Assembly: GCF_000306235.2 (NCBI RefSeq)
Contig: NZ_AKWZ02000011.1
Coordinates: 1-64,000, forward strand
DNA length: 64,000 nt
Source: Leptospira fainei serovar Hurstbridge str. BUT 6
GTDB taxonomy: Bacteria > Spirochaetota > Leptospiria > Leptospirales > Leptospiraceae
Direction of reading: 5' to 3'
Made by a program: the position numbers and the translations under genes. This document shows, one piece after another, positions 31,552 through 39,998 of this stretch. The notes beneath the pieces were generated by a model. The model was not told the origin of the DNA. It saw only the letters and a list, made by a program, of their open reading frames with translations, and did not search any database. The first letter of the stretch is position 1. The number at the start of each line of letters is the position of its first letter.

Positions 31552-31956
31552 ATGGAATCTCAAACTGTTTCGAAAGGGCATTTATGGACCGGTCGAGTAC
31601 TAAGCGGTTTATCTATCGCCTTTCTTTTATTCGACGGTGTTATGAAATTTTTTCTTGAGAGTATGCCCAAGGAAGCGATGGAGGCCGCGGCCAAGCTCGA
31701 TTATCCGATGAGTTTAATGCCCGGGATAGGAACAACTTTGTTAATCTGCACCTTGTTATATGCGATTCCCAGAACCGCAATTCTTGGTGCGATTCTCTTA
31801 ACCGGCTACCTTGGCGGTGCAGTTGCCTCCCATGTTCGCGTCTTAAATCCCTGGATGAGTCATATATTGTTTCCCGTTTATCTCGGTATTCTAATATGGG
31901 GCGGGCTCTATCTTAGATTCCCGAAACTGCGGGATTTCATTCCCTTGCAAAAATGA
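31552..31956 (+). CDS. DoxX-like membrane protein
   Basis: A 134-residue protein with four membrane helices. GRVLSGLSIAFLLFDGVMKF, LDYPMSLMPGIGTTLLICTL, LYAIPRTAILGAILLTGYLG and GAVASHVRVLNPWMSHILFP are the family pattern. The function is unknown. It is followed 24 bp later by another membrane protein gene in the same direction. Confidence 0.9.
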   Translation: MESQTVSKGHLWTGRVLSGLSIAFLLFDGVMKFFLESMPKEAMEAAAKLDYPMSLMPGIGTTLLICTLLYAIPRTAILGAILLTGYLGGAVASHVRVLNPWMSHILFPVYLGILIWGGLYLRFPKLRDFIPLQK

Positions 31957-31980
31957 ATTCGATAAGGCCCATTGTAGAGA

Positions 31981-32445
31981 ATGACCGTCAAACGAGTGAA
32001 AGTCGATAAACGCGAAGAGGGACTGATTTTGCAGGAATACCTCCATTTGCATAAAACTGTGGAAGCATTCGATTCTCGCGGGCTTACGATCAAGGCATGG
32101 AGCGTTACTCTAAGTATGGCCGGAATCGGAACGGCTATTTTGGATTCCACATATTCTATTCTGCTTCTTTCCGCCGGAAGCGCATTCCTATTTTGGATTA
32201 TAGAAGGATTATGGAAATCGTTTCAGTATGCTTATTATCTTCGAATCCGAATGATAGAAGGATATTTTTCAGGAGAGAATAAGACTCTTACTCCTTTTCA
32301 AATTTCGACATCCTGGTCCACTTCTTGGAGAGCCGGCGGATGGAAACGACTTTTCTGGATTTTGACATGGCCACATATTTTTCTTCCTCATTTAGCTACA
32401 GTGTTAGCCGGACCTCTCCTTTATGCATATTTTGTTTTGCAGTGA
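31981..32445 (+). CDS. Unknown membrane protein
   Basis: A 154-residue protein with helices at about residues 40-72 and 125-150. The middle part, LRIRMIEGYFSGENKTLTPF, is cytoplasmic. The family is not recognised. It probably shares a transcript with the DoxX-like gene just upstream. Confidence 0.65.
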   Translation: MTVKRVKVDKREEGLILQEYLHLHKTVEAFDSRGLTIKAWSVTLSMAGIGTAILDSTYSILLLSAGSAFLFWIIEGLWKSFQYAYYLRIRMIEGYFSGENKTLTPFQISTSWSTSWRAGGWKRLFWILTWPHIFLPHLATVLAGPLLYAYFVLQ

Positions 32446-32652
32446 ACTCACTTTACATTGGCTTGTTAAATGAAATTACTTCGCATAACAAGCCGAATTT
32501 CCGACAAATACGGTTCTGACTATCGAGCATATTTGTCGTTTTTTGGAATCGGCAGGGACAGGCAGGCTCCCCTGCTTTAATTTAAGGCCAAATCAGGTTA
32601 TTTTCTCCTTTTTTACTTGACGACCAGGGAAATGGCTTATATTTTACCTGAA

Positions 32653-32672
32653 GGTTAATTAACCATATGGTT
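32653..32672 (+). promoter_or_regulatory. Overlapping palindromes at an ArsR start codon
   Basis: GGTTAATTAACC (32653-32664) overlaps AACCATATGGTT (32661-32672), and the ATG of the ArsR gene is inside the second. The AACCA/TGGTT half-site is the same as at 26714-26731, so the two repressors may read related operators. Confidence 0.6.
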
Positions 32673-33023
32673 CAATACGAAGCGACAGTTGATCATTTAA
32701 GCAGTACCTTTGCTGCGCTTGCCGATCCGACACGCCGGCAAATTCTCGCTACGCTTAAAAATGGCGAGGTTACGGTTAAAGAACTCGCTGAACCATTTTC
32801 TATGAGTCTTCCTGCGATTACCAAGCACCTCAAAGTGCTGGAAAGAGCCGGCTTGATTTCGAGAGGAAGGGAAGCTCAATGGCGCCCCGCTAGATTGGAA
32901 GTCGGCCGATTGAAAGAAGCCTCCGATTGGATCGATCGATATCGCCAATTATGGGAGGAAAGATTTGATCGGCTGGATGAATATCTGCGGGAACTCCAAC
33001 GGAAGGATTTTAAAGATGAATAG
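32667..33023 (+). CDS. ArsR-family transcriptional repressor
   Basis: A 118-residue winged-helix repressor. TFAALADPTRRQILATLKNG, EVTVKELAEPFSMSLPAITK and HLKVLERAGLISRGREAQWR are the core, with IDRYRQLWEERFDRLDEYLR the C-terminal helix. No CxC. First gene of the run arsR-like, DoxX_2-like, RibD_C reductase and SRPBCC genes, which it may control. Confidence 0.93.
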   Translation: MVQYEATVDHLSSTFAALADPTRRQILATLKNGEVTVKELAEPFSMSLPAITKHLKVLERAGLISRGREAQWRPARLEVGRLKEASDWIDRYRQLWEERFDRLDEYLRELQRKDFKDE

Positions 33024-33043
33024 ATTCAAGGAGAAATCGAATC

Positions 33044-33430
33044 GTGAAAAATGAAAAAATCAAAAGCATCGTGTATTGGATAGCTACTGCGCTTACGGCA
33101 GCTAATTATGCGTTCGGTGGAGTCGTCTACCTAAGTCGTAATGCAGAAGTGGCCGCGGGCATGAGCCAATTAGGTTATCCACTTTATTTCGCATCGATTT
33201 TAGGCTTTTGGAAAATACTGGGCGCTATCGCCATCGTTATACCGCGATTTCCGTTAGTGAAGGAGTGGGCGTACGCCGGAATGGTATTCAATCTTACTGC
33301 GGCAGCAGCTTCGAACGCGTTCGTGGGCAATGCCGTGGTCCATATCATTACGCCTTTAATCGGTTTGGTTTTAGTCGTAGCCTCTTGGGCATTACGGCCC
33401 GCAAGTAGAACTCTTCTATTCAAGTCGTAA
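33044..33430 (+). CDS. DoxX_2-like membrane protein
   Basis: A 128-residue protein with four helices and the same signature as the gene at 20621 (LGYPLYFASILGFWKILGAI, then IPRFPLVKEWAYAGMVFN). The start is GTG with AAGGAGAAATC upstream, 20 bp after the ArsR gene, so the two are likely co-transcribed. Function unknown. Confidence 0.9.
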   Translation: MKNEKIKSIVYWIATALTAANYAFGGVVYLSRNAEVAAGMSQLGYPLYFASILGFWKILGAIAIVIPRFPLVKEWAYAGMVFNLTAAAASNAFVGNAVVHIITPLIGLVLVVASWALRPASRTLLFKS

Positions 33431-33604
33431 AGTTCTATAATTGAGCGAATCGGATGGATAAGAAAGATCGAATATGGAATGAGCGATAATATTCTAAAAC
33501 CGAATATAATTTCGTTAAATAGAATTCAGATCATTCGATGAATATTCTGCCCATCCGGTTCGAAGCGAATAAACGAAATACCATAGATTAAGAGGGAATA
33601 TCAA

Positions 33605-34174
33605 ATGAGAAGAATAATCGTTTCCGAATTTCTTACACTCGACGGAGTCATGGAAGATCCCGGTGGGGCAGAAAAATCCGAATTTGGCGGATGGAGTCAC
33701 CAATTCTTTAACGAAGAATTCGGAAAATATAAATTCGACGAATTATTCTCGTGCGATGCTCTTCTTTTAGGTCGTTTAACATACGAAGGCTTTGCCGCAG
33801 CTTGGCCTTCGATGACCGACGAGCAGGGGTTTTCGGAAAGAATGAACGGTATTCCTAAGTTCGTAGTCACGACGACGCTTACTAAGGCGGATTGGAATAA
33901 TTCGACGCTAATAAAGGAAAATATCGTAGCTGAAATAAGTAAGCTCAAAGAACAACCGGGTAAAGACATTCTGGTAGCCGGTAGCGGAGTTTTAGCGAGG
34001 GGCTTATTGCAAAACGATCTCGTCGACGAATTTAGACTGATGATTCATCCGATCCTAGTCGGCGGCGGTAGGCGGCTGTTTGACGAAACACCGAGGAAAG
34101 TTCTTAAACTCGTGGAGTCCAAGGAGTTGAATACCGGGGTTGAAATTCTAACATATCATCCCGTAAAAAATTAG
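33605..34174 (+). CDS. RibD_C / dihydrofolate-reductase-like reductase
   Basis: A 189-residue protein. MRRIIVSEFLTLDGVMEDPG, DALLLGRLTYEGFAAAWPSM (about residue 50), KFVVTTTLTKADWNNSTLIK, KDILVAGSGVLARGLLQNDL and IHPILVGGGRRLFDE mark the family. It is more typical of the chromosomal group than the two cassette members. GAGGGAATATCAA precedes the ATG. Confidence 0.92.
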   Translation: MRRIIVSEFLTLDGVMEDPGGAEKSEFGGWSHQFFNEEFGKYKFDELFSCDALLLGRLTYEGFAAAWPSMTDEQGFSERMNGIPKFVVTTTLTKADWNNSTLIKENIVAEISKLKEQPGKDILVAGSGVLARGLLQNDLVDEFRLMIHPILVGGGRRLFDETPRKVLKLVESKELNTGVEILTYHPVKN

Positions 34175-34261
34175 GAAAATATAAATAATAGAAATTTTAA
34201 GTTTGGAGAACGTGCAAATATCGAATATAGATCAAACGAGGAAGAGGACCTGTGCGGTCAT

Positions 34262-34393
34262 ACGAGTGTTTTCGAATCGCCTCGAAAACAAGTCTTTATG
34301 GCTTGGGCGGAATCTAAATACGTTATCCGCTGCCGGTGGTCGAAATCATTCGCAGCCCGCTTTTATAAGATAGACTTTCGCGTAGGGAAACGT
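34262..34393 (+). pseudogene. Fragment of an SRPBCC (AHSA1-like) gene
   Basis: One frame reads TSVFESPRKQVFMAWAESKY and VIRCRWSKSFAARFYKIDFR, parallel to the T-R-[VI]-F-[DN]-A-P-R-x-[LV]-V-[FW]-x-A-W opening and the WW-G-P block of the intact genes that follow. The remaining two thirds are gone. No other gene lies between 34175 and 34479. Confidence 0.6.
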
Positions 34394-34479
34394 ATTAAGC
34401 AAAACCTCCGTTACGGCATTAGAGGAATTCTCGCATTGAAAATCATAAAATCAGAATTTGACCATAAAAGAAGGTAACC

Positions 34480-34998
34480 ATGAAAACCGAAAATATTACC
34501 ACTCAAATCGAAGGAAAAGAATTCATCATCTCGCGCGTTTTTGACGCACCTCGTGATCTTGTTTGGAAAGCCTGGACCGAGCAGGGGCGCATGACTCAAT
34601 GGTGGGGGCCGAAAGGGTTCAATACGAGTGTCGCAAAATTAGATCTCCGCCCCGGAGGAGTTTTACATTACGGCATGAAATCTCCGGACGGGCTTGAAAT
34701 GTGGGGTAGGTTCGTTTATCGCGAAATCGTACCGCCGGAACGGATCGTTTTCGTAGATTCTTTTTCGGATCAAAACTGCGGAGTTACGCGACATCCCTTG
34801 AGCGAAACCTGGCCTCTCGAAGTATTGAACGTACTTACTCTCACCGAACAAGAGGGAAAGACGGTAGTTACGATTAAGGCAGGCCCGATTAACGCAACGG
34901 AAGAAGAAATCAATGCGTTCTTAGGCGGATATGAATCGATGCGGAAAGGTTTTGCCGGGATCTTCGATCAGCTTGCCGTGCATCTTGCAAAGACTTGA
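34480..34998 (+). CDS. SRPBCC (AHSA1-like) protein
   Basis: A 172-residue AHSA1-type protein. EFIISRVFDAPRDLVWKAWT, QGRMTQWWGPKGFNTSVAKL, DLRPGGVLHYGMKSPDGLEM and WGRFVYREIVPPERIVFVDS are the usual blocks, and MRKGFAGIFDQLAVHLAKT the C-terminal helix. First of four SRPBCC genes in a row on this strand. AAGAAGGTAACC precedes the start. Confidence 0.93.
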   Translation: MKTENITTQIEGKEFIISRVFDAPRDLVWKAWTEQGRMTQWWGPKGFNTSVAKLDLRPGGVLHYGMKSPDGLEMWGRFVYREIVPPERIVFVDSFSDQNCGVTRHPLSETWPLEVLNVLTLTEQEGKTVVTIKAGPINATEEEINAFLGGYESMRKGFAGIFDQLAVHLAKT

Positions 34999-35108
34999 AA
35001 CCTACAGAATATTTTTATCTGGTTCGGAGGAAGCGCAGGATCTCTTCGAGGAGTTCCAGGCGAAATGCTGATTTTCGTAGGACTCGATATATAATAAGGA
35101 GAAAGAAT

Positions 35109-35591
35109 TTGGCGCAAGGAAATACGAATATTTCGGATACGGCCGATAGAGAAATCTCAGCAACACGAATCTTTAATGCACCTCGCGAATTAGTTTGGAA
35201 CGCTTGGACGGATCCAAATCACGTAGCACAATGGTGGGGTCCGTTCGGATTTAAGAGTACCGTGCATGAAATGAACGTGAAACAAGGAGGAGTTTGGCGT
35301 ATTACGATGCACGGTCGCGACGGAATCGACTACCCGAATAAGATCGTTTATCTTGAAGTCGTAAAGCCGGAACGATTAGTATATTCTCATGGATCGGATG
35401 ATAAGGAAAATCCCGGAGATTTCCATGTGACGGTGACCTTTACCGAGCAAGAAGGGAAAACGGAACTTTGCATGCGTTTACTCTTTAAAACGGCAAAAGA
35501 TCGCGATCGACTAGTTAACGAATTCGGAGCGATAGAGGGATTGAAGCAGACGTTAGATCGCCTCGCGCAATTTTTGGCTAAGGTGGCTTGA
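35109..35591 (+). CDS. SRPBCC (AHSA1-like) protein
   Basis: A 160-residue AHSA1-type protein, starting from TTG at 35109 with AAGGAGAAAGAA upstream. An ATG-less longer frame from 34995 would overlap the previous gene and adds a basic tail with no family match. Blocks: EISATRIFNAPRELVWNAWT, HVAQWWGPFGFKSTVHEMNV, GGVWRITMHGRDGIDYPNKI and EGLKQTLDRLAQFLAKVA. Closely similar to the neighbouring copies, suggesting tandem duplication. Confidence 0.88.
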   Translation: MAQGNTNISDTADREISATRIFNAPRELVWNAWTDPNHVAQWWGPFGFKSTVHEMNVKQGGVWRITMHGRDGIDYPNKIVYLEVVKPERLVYSHGSDDKENPGDFHVTVTFTEQEGKTELCMRLLFKTAKDRDRLVNEFGAIEGLKQTLDRLAQFLAKVA

Positions 35592-35600
35592 TTTTATCCT

Positions 35601-36059
35601 ATGGGAAATGACGGGGAACTTCTTATAACTCGCATCTTCGATGCGCCGCGAGAGATCATATTCAAACTTTGGACAAACCCGGAATATACAAAACAATGGA
35701 TGGGCCCGCGGGAACATCCGGCAGTTTATGTTGAACAAGATCTCAGACCCGGCGGAGTTTGGCGTACTTGTTTGCGAGCGGTAGACGGTAGCGGCGATCT
35801 TTGGCAAAACGGGGTTTATCACGAAATCAAAGAACCCGAGAAACTCGTTTTCACTTTCGTTTGGGAAGGCGATAACGATCTTCCCCATAAGGAAAACTTG
35901 GTGACGATTATCTTCTCCGAACACGAAGGAAAGACAAAGATGATATTCAAACAGTCGGTATTCGAGTCGGTAACTCAACGAGACGGCCATCAATACGGTT
36001 GGAATAGTAGTTTCGATAGATTGGTCGAGCATCTTGCGAGGGTTTCAAAGAGTGATTGA
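35601..36059 (+). CDS. SRPBCC (AHSA1-like) protein
   Basis: A 152-residue AHSA1-type protein starting 9 bp after the previous gene. ELLITRIFDAPREIIFKLWT, EYTKQWMGPREHPAVYVEQD, LRPGGVWRTCLRAVDGSGDL and HQYGWNSSFDRLVEHLARV are typical; WMGP stands in place of WWGP. No Shine-Dalgarno sequence is obvious, so coupling to the upstream gene is likely. Confidence 0.92.
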   Translation: MGNDGELLITRIFDAPREIIFKLWTNPEYTKQWMGPREHPAVYVEQDLRPGGVWRTCLRAVDGSGDLWQNGVYHEIKEPEKLVFTFVWEGDNDLPHKENLVTIIFSEHEGKTKMIFKQSVFESVTQRDGHQYGWNSSFDRLVEHLARVSKSD

Positions 36060-36105
36060 TTGCGTCCGCTTATATTTATCAAATTTAGATTATTAGGAGA
36101 TTTTT

Positions 36106-36651
36106 ATGTCTAAACTAAAACAAATTTTAAAGGTCGGAGCGGCGATCATCGTGGTTCTGATTATCGCCGTACTCTTGTTAGCCGCCAATAAATCGAACAC
36201 TCTCCGTGTCGAACGTTCAATTGAGATTAAGGCGCCTCCGGAAAAGATTTTCGTGCTCATCAATAATCTCCAAAGCTGGCGTTCCTGGTCGCCGTATGAG
36301 AAATTGGATCCGGCGATGAAACGAACTCTCACCGGACCGATATCAGGAAAAGGCGCCATCTACGAATGGAATGGCAATTCAAATATCGGCAAGGGAAGGA
36401 TGGAGATTATCGAATCGACCGAACCTTCTAAAGTGGGTATAAAATTGGATTTTCTAGAGCCTTTTGAAGCGCATAATACTGCAGAGTTTACTCTGAAAAG
36501 CGGAGGGGATTCTACCAAAGTCACTTGGATGATGTCGGGTCCTGCTTCCTTTTTTTCCAGGATCTTGGGAGTCTTTATCGATATGGATACGATGATCGGA
36601 AAGAATTTCGAAGAGGGACTGGAAAATCTAAAGAGAATTATGGAAAAGTGA
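36106..36651 (+). CDS. Membrane-anchored SRPBCC (polyketide-cyclase-like) protein
   Basis: A 181-residue protein with one N-terminal membrane segment (about residues 10-27, VGAAIIVVLIIAVLLLA) followed by a polyketide_cyc2 domain: RVERSIEIKAPPEKIFVLIN, NLQSWRSWSPYEKLDPAMKR, GAIYEWNGNSNIGKGRMEII and NFEEGLENLKRIMEK. This anchored form is common as a ligand-binding protein. AGGAGATTTTT precedes the ATG. Confidence 0.9.
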   Translation: MSKLKQILKVGAAIIVVLIIAVLLLAANKSNTLRVERSIEIKAPPEKIFVLINNLQSWRSWSPYEKLDPAMKRTLTGPISGKGAIYEWNGNSNIGKGRMEIIESTEPSKVGIKLDFLEPFEAHNTAEFTLKSGGDSTKVTWMMSGPASFFSRILGVFIDMDTMIGKNFEEGLENLKRIMEK

Positions 36652-36700
36652 TATATTTCGAACGTAACGGTACTCGCGAATAAGCGGAAAGACGGTTTTG

Positions 36701-36963
36701 GTGAGTAAGGAAAATATCATAGACGAAGTCTTGAAATTAAAGAATCAAACCGGTAAAGACATGGCGATCTTCGGAAGTTCCAACTTATCATGAACCTTCA
36801 TAAGACACGGAGTTGCGATGAATTTAGGAATATCGTCAGTCCTATCCTTTTAGGAAAAGGTAGGACTTTGTTTGGGGAAATGGATTCTAAGCTGAATTTA
36901 AAACTCGTTCGGACCACGATGTTTGACTTAGGACTCGTTTCGCTTTGTTATAAACCGGACTAA
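36701..36963 (+). pseudogene. Truncated and mutated RibD_C reductase gene
   Basis: Starting at GTG 36701 the frame reads ENIIDEVLKLKNQTGKDMAI, FGSSNLS, then TGA where TGG is expected, then TFIRHGV. One base is missing at gttgcgatgaa, and a second frame continues DEFRNIVSPILLGKGRTLFG, EMDSKLNLKLVRTTMFDLGL and VSLCYKPD to a stop at 36963. The first half of the family is absent. A nonsense mutation plus one deletion; recently dead. Confidence 0.7.
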
Positions 36964-36975
36964 AAAGGAATCTAA

Positions 36976-38502
36976 ATGAATGAAAATGTTCCTCCAAGGG
37001 CAGGGAGTCGCGAATGGATCGGCTTAGCCGTGATCGCTCTTCCTTGTCTTTTATATGCCATGGATTTAACGGTCCTTTATTTGGCGGTTCCGCATTTAAC
37101 CGCAGCATTGAAACCGACTAGCTCCCAGTTATTATGGATCGTTGATATCTACGGTTTCTTAGTCGCAGGATTCTTAATTACCATGGGAACTTTAGGAGAT
37201 AGAATCGGGCGACGAAAACTTCTCTTGATAGGTGCTGGAGCGTTCGGAGTCGCTTCCGTACTTGCGGCATTTTCGACAAGCGCCGAGATGCTTATCGGGA
37301 CGAGGGCTCTTTTAGGAATCACTGCAGCGACTTTGGCGCCGTCAACACTATCGTTGATTCGTAATATGTTTTTAGATCAGAATCAACGCACCGTTGCGAT
37401 CGGTATTTGGGGAACAAGTTTTTCGATAGGCGGCGCGATCGGTCCTCTTGTCGGCGGTCTATTGCTAGAACATTTCTGGTGGGGATCGGTATTTTTATTG
37501 AGCGTTCCGGTTATGGTAGTACTGCTGATCGTCGGTCCGACATTATTGCCGGAATTTAGAGATCCAAATGCAGGGAAGTTAGATATCTTTAGCGCGGTAC
37601 TGTCATTGGCTTCCGTTCTTTCGGTAATCTACGGACTAAAGCAAATCGCCGAAAACGGTTGGGGATTATTGTCTATTCTTCCAATTTCGATCGGACTCGT
37701 CATCGGTTTCTTATTCGTTCGACGACAACAAACGTTAGCCGATCCGCTTCTGGATCTATCCCTTTTTCGGATTCCAGCCTTTACCGGCGCATTAGTCGCG
37801 AATACACTTACGATTTTTGTCGCATTGGGAACCTTTCTCTTCATCGCACAATATTTGCAATTAGTACTCGGACTATCTCCGTTGGAAGCCGGGTTATGGA
37901 CGCTGCCGTCTGCAGCGGGAAACGTAGTCGGTTCCTTGACAGTACCAATTCTGGTTCGCTATATTCGTCCTGCATCCGTGATGGTAGGGGGATTGATATT
38001 ATCCGCGTTAGGACTTCTGCTTTACGCACAGGTTGATGGAACTTCCGGATTACCATACATCGTATGCGGATCGGTTGTTTTATCCTTAGGCATCTGTGCG
38101 GTTGTCATTTTGGGAACGGATATTATCGTTAGTGCTGCTCCACCGGAACGGGCGGGAGCGGCAGCTTCGATTTCCGAAACCGGCGCGGAATTCGGCGGAG
38201 TACTCGGAATTGCAGTACTAGGTAGCATCGGAACGATAGTCTATCGAAATCAAATGAAAAATTCGGCTCTGATCGGCATGAGTCCTGAAGCAGCCGAGGA
38301 CGCGCGAAATACGTTAGGCGCGGCCGTCGGGATTGCCAACGAACTTCCGGATCAAATCAGGACGATCTTATTGGGACTTGCTCGCGAAGCTTTCACTGAT
38401 TCGTTACAACTTATCGCTATCATTTGCGCAGGTCTTACGATTCTTTTAGCGATTACCGTAATCGTAGCGCTTCGAAATATGCGAAAAGGAGAAGGCGCAT
38501 GA
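36976..38502 (+). CDS. DHA2-family (14-span) MFS efflux transporter
   Basis: A 508-residue drug:proton antiporter of the SmvA/QacA type. The 14 helices are visible, with motif A GTLGDRIGRRKLLLIGAGAF (about residue 76), the antiporter motif C WGTSFSIGGAIGPLVGGLLL (about 157) and the D1 motif LYAMDLTVLYLAVPHLTAAL (about 27). Substrates are often quaternary ammonium compounds and dyes; not determinable here. It overlaps the following SRPBCC gene by 4 bp. Confidence 0.92.
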   Translation: MNENVPPRAGSREWIGLAVIALPCLLYAMDLTVLYLAVPHLTAALKPTSSQLLWIVDIYGFLVAGFLITMGTLGDRIGRRKLLLIGAGAFGVASVLAAFSTSAEMLIGTRALLGITAATLAPSTLSLIRNMFLDQNQRTVAIGIWGTSFSIGGAIGPLVGGLLLEHFWWGSVFLLSVPVMVVLLIVGPTLLPEFRDPNAGKLDIFSAVLSLASVLSVIYGLKQIAENGWGLLSILPISIGLVIGFLFVRRQQTLADPLLDLSLFRIPAFTGALVANTLTIFVALGTFLFIAQYLQLVLGLSPLEAGLWTLPSAAGNVVGSLTVPILVRYIRPASVMVGGLILSALGLLLYAQVDGTSGLPYIVCGSVVLSLGICAVVILGTDIIVSAAPPERAGAAASISETGAEFGGVLGIAVLGSIGTIVYRNQMKNSALIGMSPEAAEDARNTLGAAVGIANELPDQIRTILLGLAREAFTDSLQLIAIICAGLTILLAITVIVALRNMRKGEGA

Positions 38503-39029
38503 AAGAGAGAAATGCAGTATCGGTGAAAATCGCAGAACGTGAGCTAGTGCTAACGCGCATTTTCGACGCGCCACGAGAGTTAGTATTTAGAGTTTGGACG
38601 GATCCAAAACACGTAGTAAATTGGTGGGGACCGAATCATTTTACGAATCCTGTCTGCGAAATGGATTTCCGTCCAGGTGGAAAGTATCGAATTATTATGC
38701 GCTCTCCTGAAGGGGTCGATTACCCGGTTGCGGGTTCTTATTTAGAAATCGTTGAAAATGAACGAATCGTATCTACCGTTTTTGTAGTAGAACATCCGAA
38801 AGAATGGATTGAAGAAATGAGAAATAGCATCGGCCAAGATGAAGAAGCAAATTCCTTGGACTCAGTTGTGACCGTAACTTTCGAGGATCACGAGAAAAAG
38901 AAAACAAAACTGACTATTCGTAGTCGATTTGAGTCCGATACGGTTCGCGACGGATTCAAAAAAATGGGAATGGTCGAAGGCTGGACTCAGAGCCTCGAAC
39001 GATTCGAAGACCAATTGTCAAACGGCTGA
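38499..39029 (+). CDS. SRPBCC (AHSA1-like) protein behind the MFS gene
   Basis: A 176-residue AHSA1-type protein. ELVLTRIFDAPRELVFRVWT, HVVNWWGPNHFTNPVCEMDF, RPGGKYRIIMRSPEGVDYPV and GMVEGWTQSLERFEDQL are typical. The ATG at 38499 shares ATGA with the transporter stop, and an AAAAGGAGAAG Shine-Dalgarno sequence lies within the transporter gene, so the two are coupled. The earlier in-frame start is not preferred. Confidence 0.9.
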   Translation: MKERNAVSVKIAERELVLTRIFDAPRELVFRVWTDPKHVVNWWGPNHFTNPVCEMDFRPGGKYRIIMRSPEGVDYPVAGSYLEIVENERIVSTVFVVEHPKEWIEEMRNSIGQDEEANSLDSVVTVTFEDHEKKKTKLTIRSRFESDTVRDGFKKMGMVEGWTQSLERFEDQLSNG

Positions 39030-39129
39030 ACCTATTTGTATCTTCAACTGTCTAAACGGGAATCGACTTCGTCTTAGAAAATTCGAATATTTCTAAGATT
39101 AAAGTTTAAGATTCTCGTTCGGACAGGAA

Positions 39130-39897
39130 ATGAACCTAAAAACCTATTTCAAAATATTCATAGCCTTTCAGTTCTTTCTGATTGGTTGCAATTCGAATAA
39201 TCAATATGATCGCGCATTAACGAACGGGTATCCGAATCCCCAAACTTTTAAAATCTTCCCGGAAAGAAAGGCCGGAAACCTCCGGCCCGACTTCGCTTAT
39301 AGGTAAATCGGAAAGAGTGAAGATGCCGGAAGTTTTAACGTTCCTAACGGTTCGCAACGGCATGCAAACGATCCCTTTCGATGAAATTTTGAAAATTACC
39401 CGAACAAACGCTCTTGTCGTAATCAAAGAAAACAAGATAGTATATGAAAGATATCTGAACGGATACAATCGGGAGAGTCTTCAAACTTCCTTCTCTTCCG
39501 CAAAGTCCATCCTTTCGACTTTGATAGGTATCGCTATCGAGGAAGGAAAAATGCAGAGCGTAAACGATCCGATAATAAAGTACATACCCGAGTTGAAAAA
39601 TCGCGGATTGGATACCCTGACGATAAGAGACATTATGACGATGTCCACAGGCATAGACTACAATCGGGTTGAAGATACTTTTTTTCCTTTGATTCCTTTT
39701 TCTCCCGATATTACCACGTTCTATGGCGACAATCTGCGCGCGATAATCGAAGATTTACATTCAGGTAAAATACCCGTCGGAAAATCATCTTTGTTTCGCC
39801 TTCGCGGAAGACGGTCGTAGTTCGCTTAGGCGAGGAGTCTAATAATAATTATCAGTGGCCTTCTATCGCAAAGGCGTTAGCAGGGCAACTTAAATAG
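39130..39897 (+). pseudogene. Broken beta-lactamase-family serine hydrolase lipoprotein gene
   Basis: A lipoprotein start (MNLKTYFKIFIAFQFFLIGC, lipobox LIGC) at 39130 runs to a stop at about 39305. The next frame (from 39317) gives the class C / PBP-like domain with the SxxK motif in SFSSAKSILSTLIGIAIEEG, DPIIKYIPELKNRGL and DTLTIRDIMTMSTGIDYNRV. This frame ends at 39820, and KTVVVRLGEESNNNYQWPSI, the C-terminal end, is joined directly behind it in another frame. The middle third, with the YxN and HxG motifs, is missing. At least one frameshift and one deletion. Confidence 0.8.
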
Positions 39898-39998
39898 GAA
39901 ATCATTCTAAAAGAAAATTTTTGAGAACCTTCCGACCGAATTTTTTCTGATAGTCCGATTCTACGCGGCTTAAAAGATTCAAATAGAAAATACCTTTT

